The notes: generated from the sequence alone by a model not told the origin. Positions 43,701 through 55,257 are shown, counted from the first letter of the stretch. The stretch is 64,000 nt of DNA from Escallonia rubra (GCA_033065855.1 JAVXUO010003015.1:62001-126000), one strand, 5' to 3'. Made by a program: numbers and translations.

Positions 43701-46700
43701 AGGGTTTATCCTTCCCTCCTTTAACAGTCTAGTCACTTGATCTTTAATTTCACTTTCTTATATACCCTTGAACTCCATCAAGCCATCAACATGTCAACTA
43801 ATCCCAGTGTGTGCCATGATGACAATACAGACCTTGTTGACTGAAAAATTCCATTGTTCATGATAAAACAAATATTGTCATTCAGCTTGCCCTGGAATAT
43901 AATTATGCAGCTCGCATTAATGAACCTTCTAGCTGACTGTTTAATTTTTCTTGTCTAGTTACATAAGCGAGTACTTCAAAACGAGAAGAAAGGAGTTCTT
44001 CCCCCTTCTAACCAACTTTTGTGCATTTGTGACCTTTATTCAGTTCTAATTCATATGTGACTACTGCGAACCTGATTCTAGTGATTTAAAAGAAAGGATC
44101 TTTCTAGTTTAACTCAAATGAAAATGAAAACAGGTGGGATGGGGACTTATATGTTTCAAGTGTAATCCAGCAAATACAACACATTCACTTGATGCAGCCA
44201 CTAAGAAATCTTCATTCATAGACCACACTATCTGAACTCTGCAAACAATAATCCACAATAATAATCGTGCAGATCATTTAAACCACAGCAATTGCGGTAA
44301 TTTGCACAAGTACATAAGAAATGTTTTTACTTAATAAAAGATGTGTAGAAGCATGTATGTATACTATAGGTATAAGTATATGTTACCATACATATGCAAT
44401 ATCTCTACAGGGAGGGACAAGACTCTTCTTGTACATATATGATTCTATATGTCTAAAGGCACTAGACAATGAGATGAACTTCACTACCTGAAAAACGAAA
44501 GAAATATCAGGCTAGCTCAGGTCCACCTTCAGCTTACAACGTTGTGTCATTAGATGTGGTGTGTTAGATACATGCACGTGTATCATACCATTACATACTG
44601 AAAGAACCAAAGTAAGGAGCATGGAGGAAGACGAAAGGGAAATAAAGCAGCCACCATGGCCATGAGAGAGAATAATGTGTAACAAAGAGTGGGCTTAAGC
44701 AGAAACTGAATGGCAAGCTCCCAAATATACTGTCAATATGCATATTTTCAGACAATTAAGTTTTTTTTTTTTTCTCCAGCAATAAGCAAGTATTCATTAA
44801 AAACAAAAACACATAAGGGGCATCAACAGAAAGAAGCTGCCCACAACAAGTGAACAAACTACAAAAGACAATTTCCCACTTGTTATGGAACTCAAAGAGT
44901 GGCACAAGCCCCAAGCTCTCTTTCCCATAGTCTCCTAAAGAAAGGGCCCGCCAAGCAGCGGTAAATCCAGAGTTCAAAGTCCAGTCACTGCCAAAAGTTT
45001 GGTTTGGCATCGTCATCGGTATCGATTTCAGTAGCAGTATACATCACATGCGATGCGCAACTTTAAGGTCTCAAATACCACAAGCAATCCTAAATGATAA
45101 ACATATCAAGCTAGCAATAAATTGGGCACAAAAAGATCACGTGCTATACCTATAGAGATATAGAAACAAGAACCAATCCCAACGAAAAGGCAGAATAAAT
45201 TGGATTGGGAAGTAATACGACGCCCAGACCTCCTAATATAAGACCCGATCCCAGAAAGACTAAAAGAAAATCATGTATTGGTCCAAGGGACAAACCTTTG
45301 CAGCTCGTACAGCTTGTTAAATTTTGCGCACGCTAAATTCTAATAAAAATCCCCCAGGGCGGACGTTTAGAGCGCCAAAGTGGACTGTTGTGATGCCTTA
45401 GGCATCGGTATGCGACCACCTAGAGCATTTCTATCGCATCGAGATGAAGAATTTTCACTGCCAACGACGCCCGCTGTTTTAGCCATAACATTCAAACCGT
45501 ATGGAGCCATAGGCCCCGTGAGTAGTCAAAACGACTGTCTCGAAGAGATCTATGTCGCATTAGATAAGCCCAAAAAATTCTAGCTCATGGAGGATGGCCG
45601 GTTTGTGTGTGACCCCTGCTGTCCGGCCCGTTCAACTCTGAAAGGAGGAAAAGAGTGATAATAAAGCAAAAATCGAGAAAGGGGTGTAACACGAGTACTT
45701 CCGAGGGGGTCAACCATCCTAGTACTACTATACCCAAGCATGCTTAAGAGCGGAGTTCTGATGGGATCCGATGCATTAGTGCTGGTGTGATCACACCCGT
45801 TAACTTTCGCGCGCTAGATTCTAATAAACATGCCCCAAGGGGCAAATATCTGGAGCACCAAAGTGGTTTCACTATTTTGCACTTAGAATTAATGTATTTT
45901 ATTAACTCTAGAAGGACAATAACTAGTTATGAAAATAAGAAATAGCTTACAACCACTTAGTGGTTCAGGTAAAATACAAATATATCACCTAAAGGAGGTT
46001 AGATTGAACTTATTATCCAATAAAATACACATATTACTTTCTTGGTCGAGATTAGACGCACGTCATACCCCTTCGCCTTCATGTAAACATGTATGATATT
46101 TTTGTCTTATGACACATAGAAGGGCTGCCTAGGCCTTCACATGTCAATAAACATGAAGTAATAGACCAGTCTGTTATGTCAAATGTGAACATATCTCACA
46201 ACCATTCTTGTCAAGTCTGCACTCTATTGAAAATTACTTGTAATCCTGATATCACAAGAATGAAGAGTGTCCATTACCCCAAGTAAAAGCTCCCCTACTC
46301 AATCGCAAGGAGAAATCATTGACAAATGACCCAAAACATACCCAAAGAAAGCAGCATCAAGTTCATGCCAAATGAATTTCAACCTAAGCACAAAAAGAGC
46401 TCTTATTCACTGCTACCTGAAACAGTCAAAGAATTTGGCTAGTAAGTTCCTCAAGCAATGGGACCACGAAAGCACTCTAAAGATGAATAATACAAAAGAC
46501 ACAAAAGAGCCACCGTCCTCTCTAGCCACCTGAATCCTCACCATCTCCTTTTATGTATGTAGTCTATACAGGGCAAAATCTAAAAAGGAACTTAAGCCCA
46601 GATATTATTGCACTCACCGAAAGCCTATATATGGCAAAGAGAGATTTTCAAGGCAAAAAGGGTACATATTGTATACTGGAGATAACTGTTCTATTTTCTT

Positions 46701-48815
46701 TCATACTCTATTTTCAGTCATTTCTTTGCGCCTTAATTTCAGTAAATGCATGTCTTCAATTCTTAAACAAGAGAACGCATACATTCAGAGAACGGATAAA
46801 CAAGAATGTTATCAACAAAAAGGGTTGCAAACTTTTCATCAACAAACTTGAATCAAGTTACATGGAACCTCGTAAAAGATAGCAAAAAATAGATTGGGAA
46901 CATAATCTATAGCTTTTGCTCTGTTCAGAAAACGCATCGCATCTCATATGATCAGATCCTATCTCCTACTACACAAGTCTTTATTTATAAGCTGTCACCA
47001 CATGTAACTGAAAATACACCACCAAGCAGTTGTTCCCTCAGACTTCAAGAAAAAGTTAACATCTCTCTTCAGGATATGTTATTCGAGAACAGCATAGGAT
47101 CCTTCACAGCTTTGATTGTCATAATTTGCATGTATGTTCTCTTATTTCCACATGTGCACTCATAAAAAAAATACAGGTGAGAAAGGAAAAGAAAGCACTC
47201 AACGACTAGAAATTAAAGTAAAGCTACCTCCGACTTTTAGTAAAATATTACTAACAAATCCTAAAAAGAAATTTTTTTAAATTGGCTATACTTCTCCAGC
47301 AACGACACAAGACTAGGTACATATTTTCAATTACATCTGTAAAGAAAACACAAAAGTCATCCATAGAATTAGCACCAGAAAATACACTTGATGCACATCA
47401 CCAAAATGAGGAGAAACAGAACAATCATAGTATAAACACGATAAAATTGAAAATAGATGGATAAAAACAGAATGACGGACAGGAAGAGAAATTTAGATGG
47501 ATAAAATAGATGGTCCCTAAATTTCTTGTTTGTGTAAACAGTAACTACATATTTAATCCATAAATCATTGTTTCACATCATAAGATTTATGCATAAGCTC
47601 TCTCTCGAGGATATCAACTGTTATAGAGACAAAAGAGATAGCACGCATGTCTTTCAAAAAACTCCAGTGTAGAACTTTTTTCTAACATAAAACTCGTAAA
47701 ACAATTGTCTTACCAAGGGTTTAGGCATCAAAGGTTTCATGGGTATCAGTTGCCTAGATTGCTTTACAGCCAATTCCTCGAGCCTCTGGCTCTTATCAGG
47801 TAGCTGCACTTGAAACAAAAAATGATCAAATTAACCAGTCTCGGTATTAAGAAATACAGATAATATAACGTGTGACTTAGTTACCTGAGTAGTAGACGGA
47901 ACACGTGGAGGAGCTTGTGACAAGGCCTCTGCCATGTTAAGACCAACCATGGCACTTGAAGCCAGGGATGTTGGAGTCGAACTAACTGTTTGTGGAACAG
48001 ATGTTGGCACGCAGCTACTGCTTCCAATCACTGCAGGAACCTCTGCCAGAGCCGAGGTCCATCCCTCACCACTAATGAACCCAGAGTTGCCAATGGGCAA
48101 GCTCTGAACTGCTATGCTTAAACCAGGAGAGGAAACTTTCCCTACATCTGGTACTCCTTGCCTCACTTCGTTTCCAAGCAAACGATAATCCTTTTCGTAT
48201 GCAGCTTTAATGTCACAGGTAGTAGAGACTTCAGAGGGCACCCCATTAGCATTAGAATGTTTTGAACCACTACTGTCACCCAATGCTCTTCGTGGTAGCG
48301 CCTCATCAAGTTTTCTAGAAACCATTGACTGGGAACGGCACAAGGTAATATTATCCACCCTGCTTGCTAAAATGTTTCCCAGTGGATCAGAATAGTCATA
48401 GTCCCAACTATCCCTAGTAAAAGATCTATTTTTCCCTTTGTCACAGGTTTTGTCACAATGACTTCGAGTGAAACTACTGTACGGGTGCTTTGTAACACCA
48501 TTACTGCTTGAACAACGCCGAGCATTGCACGAAGTACTTTGATCCAGAAAAGCAGAACATGGACTATCCTTATCATTAATGCTCCGATAAGTCCTATTTC
48601 TCATGAAAAGCATGGAGGAAGTAACATCTACAAACGTATACACAACATACAATTAAAAATGAACAAATAGATGCAAAAGGCAACAGTATGGGAAAACTAT
48701 CAGTACCTGAGTGTGAATAGGATGATGCAAAATGGTGGCCTGAAGCACCACCCCCAGTAACACTTCCCGTACATCTCAACCACTCTGGAGCTAATGCGGG
48801 TTCACTTCTTTCCAT
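40730..48815 (-). CDS. Conserved plant nuclear protein, vasculin/GPBP1-like C-terminus (five exons, about 573 aa)
   Basis: Coding exons on the minus strand: 48815-48707, 48627-47885, 47803-47714, 43169-42459 and 40798-40730. All introns have GT..AG ends and all joints keep frame; the sum is 1722 bases with a TGA stop at 40732-40730. The start '[15 protein letters not shown]' is followed by a Ser/Arg/Lys-rich part ('[16 protein letters not shown]', '[13 protein letters not shown]') and a long disordered middle. Exon 4 ends with '[19 protein letters not shown]' and '[11 protein letters not shown]', joined by exon 5 to 'YMKSMPSS'. That C-terminal block resembles vasculin (GC-rich promoter-binding protein 1), so a nuclear transcription role is plausible by family but not shown. 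The frame has no lesions. It is the only convincing host gene in the window. Neighbours are all transposons, two of them inside introns. Confidence 0.85.
40799..42458 (-). other. Intron 4 of the vasculin-like gene (1660 bp)
   Basis: Donor GTAACC at 42458 and acceptor TTTGTGCAG at 40799 on the minus strand. An internal minus-strand frame at 41241-41555, rich in Pro, Thr and Lys and ending '[11 protein letters not shown]', resembles LINE ORF1 tails, and a GC-rich segment at 41720-42000 looks foreign. An inserted, decayed LINE or similar element is possible. Confidence 0.6.
44760..45020 (-). mobile_element. Poly(A) retroposon 3' end in intron 3
   Basis: On the minus strand the sequence ends ttgtttttaatgaatacttg..gctggag followed by a run of A (plus-strand T run at 44760-44773). 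This is the form of a LINE 3' end or a retroposed transcript. A frame of 86 codons crosses it without a recognised domain. No target duplication was fixed. Confidence 0.5.
45306..45967 (+). mobile_element. Cassandra-like terminal-repeat retrotransposon carrying 5S rRNA sequence
   Basis: The right LTR runs from tgtaacacgag at 45685 to about 45967 (cacttagtggttca). It contains a 5S rRNA-like sequence followed by the block ttctaataaa.atgccccaagg..gagc(g/a)ccaaagtgg typical of Cassandra LTRs. A diverged, partial left LTR with the same block lies at 45306-45381. The purine run gagaaagggg precedes the right LTR. Between the LTRs is about 300 bp of non-coding sequence, as expected for this non-autonomous class. 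It is inserted in intron 3 of the host gene. The orientation was taken from the purine run and is less certain than the identity. Confidence 0.75.
45680..45798 (-). rRNA. 5S rRNA-like sequence inside the Cassandra-like LTR
   Basis: The minus strand begins GGGTGTGATCACACCAGCAC and contains cggatcccatcagaactccg and gtagtactaggatgg, all hallmarks of plant 5S rRNA. Its length of about 119 nt fits. Compared with the usual plant 5S it has changes in the internal control region (ctccgctcttaagcatgcttgg where aagttaagcgtgcttgg is usual) and further changes near both ends. It is almost certainly the retroelement-borne copy and not a functional rRNA gene; Cassandra copies can retain pol III promoter boxes. 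Confidence 0.8.
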
Positions 48816-49330
48816 GATTACAGAACATGATCAGGTAGAAGAAGGATACTCCACTCCCCTTGCTTTTCTTACCGCACTTTCCAGCAAAACAATACTTTTA
48901 AATTGAAAAAAAAAAAAAAAACTCCAAGTCCCAGTCCCAATCCCAATCCCAATCCCTACAATTCTTTGCCAAACAAAGCAAGTTCACTTCGTTGCTGCCT
49001 TCAATTGGATAAAAAGCTTCCAATCTTTCCGCAAGAACTTACAATTATGTAAGCCTGCATCTATGACGACAAGGAGGATTCGCATACACACGCACAACAC
49101 TCAGATGACCCCCATTTTGGCGATAACCTAGGCTGCTTCAATAATATTGAACCCCATAACGATGCAGATAACCCATCAATTCCAACAATAGCTCATGCAA
49201 CTAGGCCTATATCAAAGCCCTGAAAGGGCCAACGAATCACAAGGCAACAACCATGGATATGTCGACAGCAGTAAATTCCAAGTCCCAAAGAAAGAGACTC
49301 AAATACAGGAAATTCTCTAGAGGAGAAAAT
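48816..49330 (-). promoter_or_regulatory. 5' flank / presumed leader and promoter of the vasculin-like gene
   Basis: No coding sequence. Near 48905-48960 the plus strand has an A run followed by a (tcccaa)n-like short repeat. No unambiguous TATA box was fixed on the minus strand. A plant gene of this type would be expected to have its transcription start here; that is inference. Confidence 0.4.
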
Positions 49331-50260
49331 TTAAGGAAACCCTAACTGTCCCAATAACCGCCAAAGCAGTAAGTGGGTATATGGTAATGCACACAGAATT
49401 TGTGCGCTTATTAGCAATGGCTAGAATTGTTTGTATGGAGAGATTGGGAACGGCAATGGAGTGTGAAATTAGGGTTAGATATACAAAGGGTGAATAGGTG
49501 CATAAATCTTTTTCTGTTAGTTTTGGAGTTGGAAACAAAAACGCATGAACGGTGCATGAAATTAATTTTTGTTCTTATCAATCAATTTATTGTGTCTTCG
49601 ATTTCTTTTCTTCGTGGCCAAATAAAGTTATACTTGGACGGATGGATTTATTGTTACATGTCTACTCCGTGCACGGCTCTGCATACGAACTCGTACAGAA
49701 TTGATTTTAAAAATACATTTTAGTTTAAATTTAAAAAATTTATATTTAATCTACATAATTAGGTTACTATATTTAATAAAAGTAATTTAGACTGATTTAG
49801 GGGTACAAAAAGTGTGCGATAAAAAGTGTTTCTACTACAATAAACAAATTTTTATTATTCATTTAGTGAAGTAATATTAACATAACTTTTATTTATAAAT
49901 AACTGTAATAAACATAAATATATAAAAAAAGTTATTTTCACCACCCGTAAAAGTTCTTGACTTCTCATCTGTATATAATTATATAATATCATATCATATA
50001 AATATTATATAATAGATGATGTGTTGTGTGCAGTGGAGGTGACACATACGTTTTTTTAAGTATCTTTTTTCATTTTTACATCTTTTAATTTTGCGATACA
50101 TCTGTCATTTTACTTATGCGACAAATTATCATGTTTGTTTTGGTATCATGTTCTTTTTTCACAGCTACTTATTATAATTACACATGCATCATGACTCTTT
50201 ATTACTTTGAATAATTTATTCTTAAAAAATTCGCATGTATTATTGGCATAAATTTACTAA
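49331..50260. other. AT-rich spacer
   Basis: No credible gene on either strand and no repeat family recognised. The right end is the acttt target duplication of the solo LTR at 50261-50265. Confidence 0.5.
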
Positions 50261-50994
50261 ACTTTTGATGCCAAGGAATGTGGGTTCGTACTTACGTGGA
50301 GGTGCCACAAAGGCTGCAGTCCGAGTCAGCTTCCAAGTATGTAAAGTGAGAGACAACAAGGGTGGAACAAGGGCAGAGACCAAGGGCTTCCCAGACAGAG
50401 CTTGAGGGTGGCAGTGCTGCGAGGGCGATAGCGCAGGATGAATACACGATGACAGTCACAGTCCGATGCTTAGGTCCAGAGTCAGGGTGCTGTATGTTTC
50501 TCTCTCTAGAATTCTAGAGTGAGAAAGTGAAAATGTTCTGAAAATGTCCAAATGTTATCCTCCAAATGAATTCTCAAGACCTCTATTTATAGAGATTGAG
50601 ATGATGATGTCATTAACCGACACGTGGCGCTCCCCGGGAGTGACACGTCACCGGGGGGTCCACAGATGCCGGTGCTCCACGGACTGTCGGATCGCATATT
50701 CAACCGGCCTGCTCCTCACAGCGTCGCTCTGTCTGTCTGGAAAGACTGGCTCCCACCGCATCGGTGTGGCCAGAGAACCCCCTTGATCTAGCCTCCAATC
50801 CAAGCCCTTGCGGAGTCCCACAGGCCTGGCAGCGGTGGGGAAGACCCGACGCCCAACTGCCAGGTGAACTAGGCGTGATGCCCTCCGAAGACCTGCTCCC
50901 GTCTCGGAGTGACCCGGGGGTCATAGTCCCTAGGGGTGCCGACGCAAGCCCCCAGTGCCGGAGCACGTAGGCCAGTCACGCAGGCACCCTGACG

Positions 50995-51690
50995 GAGATA
51001 GTGTCCCGGAGGAGTCGTCTATTCCGCAGGCCAAGGTAGCATCCCGGAGGAGCCGTCTACCCGGCCGGCCAAGGTAGCATCTCGGAGGAGCCGTCTACCT
51101 GGCGGAAGGGGAGTTGAAGAGCTCCCTGGCAGAGATAGTGTCCCGGAGGAGTCGCCTATCCCTGCGGGTGAGTCCTTATGCCGGAGCACTTGGAGCGAGT
51201 CAAGGTAGCATCCCGGAGGAGCCGTCTACCCGACTGGCCGAGGTAGCATCCCGGAGGAGCCGTCTACCTGGCGGAAGGGGAGTTGAAGAGCTCCCTGGCA
51301 GAGATAGTGTCCCGGAGGAGTCGCCTATCCCTGCGGGTGAGTCCTTGTGCCGGAGCATTCGGAGCATGTCAAGGTAGCATCCCGGAGGAGCCGTCTACCC
51401 GACTGGCCGAGGTAGCATCCCGGAGGAGCCGTCTACCTGGCGGAAGGGGAGTTGAAGAGCTCCTTGGCAGAGATAGTGTCCCGGAGGAGTCGCCTATCCC
51501 CGCGGGTGAGTCCTTGTGCCGGAGCACTCGGAGCATGTCAAAGTAGCATCCCGGAGGAGCCGTCTACCCGACTGGCCGAGGTAGCATCCCGGAGGAGCCG
51601 TCTACCTGGCGGAAGGGGAGTTGAAGAGCTCCCTGGCAGAGATAGTGTCCCGGAGGAGTCGCCTATCCCCGCGGATGATGTACACTCCGG
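50995..51690. repeat. 169-bp tandem array in the solo LTR
   Basis: Units with ggtagcatcccggaggagcc, ggcggaaggggagttgaaga and ctccctggcagagatagtgt recur with a 169-bp period (for example ggcggaagg at about 51103, 51272, 51441 and 51609). Copies are nearly identical. Each unit itself contains two or three ccggaggag(c/t)cg sub-blocks. Frames of 87-98 codons repeat with the same period and are artefacts of the array. Confidence 0.9.
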
Positions 51691-51774
51691 AGAGTGGGTT
51701 GAAGCATGTTCCATGACCAAGGCAAGGTGCGCATGGTGTGATGAATGAGTGTGGTGCCCGGGGGCATGATGACA

Positions 51775-52020
51775 TGATTGTGGCGCATGGGCGCGATGGA
51801 GTGCGTAAGGTGCCGGGGGCACGTTGGTGTCAATGGTGGCGCATGGGCGCGACAGAGTGCGTAAGGTGTCGGGGGCACGTTGGTGTCAATGGTGGCGCAT
51901 GGGCACGACATAGTGCGTATAGTGCCGGGGGCACGGTAGTGTCAATGGTGGCGCATGGGCGCGACAGAGTGCGTATAGTGCCGGGGGCACGGTAGTGTGA
52001 CAGAGAGCCTGGGGGCACGG
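51775..52020. repeat. About 58-bp tandem repeats (ggcgcatgggcgcgac) in the solo LTR
   Basis: At least four copies of ggtggcgcatgggc.cgac.agtgcgta.(a/g)gtgccgggggcacg follow each other. Related units occur at 9825-10330 in the other LTR, so this array type belongs to the LTR family. Confidence 0.85.
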
Positions 52021-52204
52021 CTGTATCAGCGGCGCGGCGCATGGGCGCGGCGAAGTGTTGGAGTGTGACGCCCGGACGTCAGTGACGGGGGTCACGAAGA
52101 CGACGTCCGGGCGACGGATGATGAGCGTCGTGGAGTTGTGTCTGGGCGACGGGGTCGCGGAGTTGTGTCCGGGCGACGGGGGTCGCAGAGTTGTGTCCGG
52201 GCGA

Positions 52205-52450
52205 CGGGGGTCGCGGAATTGATGGACGACGGATGACGGACGTCGTGAAGTTGATGTACGAACGGACGTCTGGAGGTTGTTGCAGGACGGACGTCGCGAG
52301 GTTGATGTACGAACGTCCGTAAGGTGATGCACGACGGACGTCGCGAGGTTGATGTACGAACGTCCGTAAGGTGATGCACGACGGGCGTCGCGAGGTTGAT
52401 GTACGAACGTCCGTAAGGTGATGCACGACGGGCGTCGCGAGGTTGACGTC
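52205..52450. repeat. About 57-bp tandem repeats (gttgatgtacgaacgtccgt) in the solo LTR
   Basis: Four consecutive copies of cgacggacgtcgcgaggttgatgtacgaacgtccgtaaggtgatgca-like text between 52280 and 52442, with a fifth diverged copy before. A single such unit lies at 10505-10560 in the other LTR, so the array expanded in this copy. Confidence 0.85.
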
Positions 52451-52979
52451 CGGACTACGGGCGAAGGGCGTCACAAAGGATGCAAGGCCTCTTGAAGAGA
52501 AGTGAAGGTGCTAAGGATAGAGGCCAAAGGCCAACCCTTGGGGGCAGGCCAAGGCCAACCCCAAGAGAAGGCCGAGGCCGACCACAAGGGGGAGGCCGAG
52601 GCCGACCCCAAGGGGAAGGCCAAGGCCGAGGCCGACCCCAAGGGGGAGGCCAAGGCCAACCTCCTTGGGCAAGTGCCATGGCGCAGCGACGGACAATGTG
52701 CGAAGTGCGACGGTCGAAGCGTGATGCGGCGTCGCACGATGATGAGTTTCTTGGCGACGAAGTCGCGTAGAAGAAGTAAGAAGTGCACGTGACTTGAGCG
52801 TGCACGCTTTGACCGGTTGTGAGCGTTGAAAAAGTCTGTTGCTTGTGCGGACGTGTCATGCAAAATGGGACCACAGTGGGCCTTTGGGTACGACCAGAAT
52901 AGGTTGGGAACAACTTTATAAGAGTAGAAAATCAATCTGCACCTTTTAGGAATCTACCTATTCAACATACTAAAATATT

Positions 52980-54143
52980 GGGTAAATTACACTAAACACC
53001 CCTGAGGTTTTACGTAATTACACTCCACTACCGCTATCTTTAAAAATTACACTTCGCCTCCCCAAGGTTTGTACCCGCATTACACACAACTACACACATT
53101 TAACGGAAGGCCCAACTCCGTGAAATTTTTTTCTGACACATCACTTTATGCAATTTTCATACCCAAAATACCCTCCCCCTTTGTCATTTACTCAAACAAG
53201 GAGGGCATTTTGGTCAGAACAATTAAAAAAGGAAGATTAGGGTTGAATCTAAAAGCTAATAGGTTTGGCGGGCAACGGCGCGGCGCTGTTGCAGCTGCGA
53301 TAAGAGGAAGGAAGGAGGGAGGGGGGGCGCCAACGGGGAGAGGGACGTTGCCGGCGTGGGATGCAAAAGGAGGGGCAAAGGACTGTTGCGGCTGCGGAGG
53401 GAGAGAAGAAGGAGGAAGGAAAAGGGGGGTCGGCGTCCCCGACGGGGGGAGGGGAGCTGTCAGCGGAGAGTGAGGCATCGGTTTAAGATGCTGCAGGAAG
53501 GGCGACGGGGCAAGGGGCTGTTGCGACCGCGGGGGACGAGGGGAAGAAAGTGGGTCGGCGTCGCCGATGGGGGAAGGGGCGCTGTCAGCGGAGAGTGAGG
53601 CGTGGCGCTGTTGCAGCAGGAGGGGCGACGGGGCAAGGGGCTGTTGCGACAGCGGGGGACGAGGGCAGGAGAGAAGAAGAAGAGAGAAGAAGGGGGGTCG
53701 GCGTCGCCGACGGGGGGAGGGGTGCTGGCACCAAAGAGTGAGGCGCGGCGCGGTTGCAGCAGAAGGGGCGACGGGGCAAGGGGCAAGGGGCTGTTGCGAC
53801 TGCGGGGGACGAGGGGAGAGAAGAAGATGCCGAAGGAAGGGGCGCTGCAGGGTGCTGATGGGGGAAGGGGCACTGCAGGGTGCTGACGGGGGAATGGGCG
53901 CTGCAGGGTGCCGGCGTAAGATGTCGAAGGAAGGGCAAGGGTCAAGGGGCTGTTGCGACCGTGGGGCTCAGGGGGAGAGAAGAAGAAGCAAGAAAACAGT
54001 CTGAGGGCATTCATGTCTTTTTGCATTGCACCATTAATACCGTAAGAGAAAAAGTTACTTTTTGAGCTGAGTGTAATTTTTAAAGATAGCGGTAGTGGAG
54101 TGTAATTACGTAAAACCTCATGGGTGTTTAGTGTAATTTACCC
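52980..54143. mobile_element. Mutator-like element with 9-bp target duplication and GC-rich core
   Basis: The left end gggtaaattacactaaacac at 52980 and right end gtgtttagtgtaatttaccc at 54143 are inverted repeats that extend about 70 bp (through gtaattacactccactaccgctatctttaaaaatt). The flanks taaaatatt at 52971-52979 and taaaatatt at 54144-54152 are a perfect 9-bp duplication, typical of Mutator-like elements. There is no transposase. The core (53260-53990) is G-rich and made of diverged repeats of about 120-150 bp with gacggggcaaggggctgttgcgac and ggtcggcgtcgccgacggggg. Open frames up to 188 codons on both strands look compositional. Confidence 0.9.
53260..53990. repeat. GC-rich repeated core of the Mutator-like element
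   Basis: Copies of gacggggcaaggggctgttgc start near 53503, 53624, 53768 and (shortened) 53940, and of ggtcggcgtcgcc near 53551 and 53697. Composition differs sharply from the AT-rich flanks. It might be captured foreign DNA that later expanded, but no host gene is recognisable. Confidence 0.7.
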
Positions 54144-54152
54144 TAAAATATT

Positions 54153-55188
54153 AGGTCTAAATTTTCAATACTAGCACCTTAAAAGTACTTTAAAAATAAA
54201 ATGTCACAGAAATAATTTACAAAGTGATAAGACTTCATTTTTAAAAATATTTTATGATTTTTGTTTATATTTTTTAGTGTTTATTTTGTTATTTTAAAGT
54301 ATTTTTTTTAGGTGTTAATAGTTAAAATTAAGTCCTAATATGTTGATACATTGATTATGTATAGTTTCAGAAAGTGTAGAATTGGTTTTCTACTCATATA
54401 AGGTAAACTAAAATTATGGCATCAGTAGTTGTGAATTTTTTAATAAAAAATCAAAGTAAAGTATCGCGATGCATGTGTAATTTTAATAAATATGATTAAA
54501 AAAGGAAAAAGACCTCAAATTTTAAATTGAAAATCATAGATACCAAATCATGTATGAAATCAAAGATAAATAATTCACAAATTAAGATATTTTTTTACAA
54601 AATGATATGACTTACTTCTTAAGAATATTTTACTTTTTTTATATATTTTTTAGTGTTTATTTTGTTATCTTAAAGTGTTTTGAGGTGTTAATAGCTAAAA
54701 CTACGTCCTAATGTGTTTATAAATTGATGAGGTAGAGTATTAGAAGGCGTAAAATTGGCTTTCTATCCATATAGGGTAAACTAAAATTATTGCAACAATA
54801 GCTAAGAAGCATGATGCATATGTAATTTTAATAAATACTAGTTGAGTGTAAAGAGTTCATAGTTAGAAAAATCAAGTAAAACATTAAGAGAAAATGCATA
54901 CGCAATTCAATATATTGGTTTCTAAGCAACTGGCATATGAGAATATGTACGCAAGTCAAAATATTTTGCTCATAGAAGGCATTCATAAACATGTAACAAG
55001 TATGGCAATCACATTTTTCAACCACGTATATAACACGTAAGACCGGAAAATAACTTAATGTCAAAATGTATCAAGACACGAAACAACAACCTGCCAAGAT
55101 CAAGGATTACAGTCTCTCTAGATAAACTTAGTAGCCAAACTATTTCAATAACCCCTCCCATGTTCTGCCGGTCAATCGGAAAACATTG

Positions 55189-55257
<69 letters not shown>

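Larger units (their letters stand above)
43170..47713 (-). other. Intron 3 of the vasculin-like gene (4544 bp)
   Basis: Donor GTAAGAC at 47713 and acceptor TTTCATTTCAG at 43170 on the minus strand. It is much longer than introns 1 and 2 (79 and 81 bp) because it contains a retroposon end (44760-45015) and a Cassandra-like element (about 45306-45967). The remaining sequence is AT-rich and has no coding signal. Confidence 0.8.
50266..52912 (-). mobile_element. Solo LTR of the Tat-lineage element with 5-bp target duplication
   Basis: The edges are tgatgccaagg at 50266 and ggttgggaaca at 52912, flanked by acttt at 50261-50265 and acttt at 52913-52917. The same family as the 5' LTR at 8809-11287. 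With intact duplications on both sides and no internal region it is a solo LTR, formed by recombination between two LTRs. Length is 2647 bp against 2479 bp in the other copy; the difference lies mainly in tandem arrays. A TATA-like tctatttatagag near 50580 would be near the LTR 3' end on this strand and has no proven role. Confidence 0.9.

Noticed and set aside
45680..45798. Functional 5S rRNA gene
   Set aside because: Single copy, changed control region, and embedded in a Cassandra-like LTR.
51114..51748. Series of 87-98-codon frames with the same start
   Set aside because: They repeat every 169 bp with the tandem array of the LTR.
53460..54026. 188-codon minus-strand frame and overlapping plus-strand frames
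   Set aside because: GC-rich repeated core of the Mutator-like element; open on both strands because of composition.
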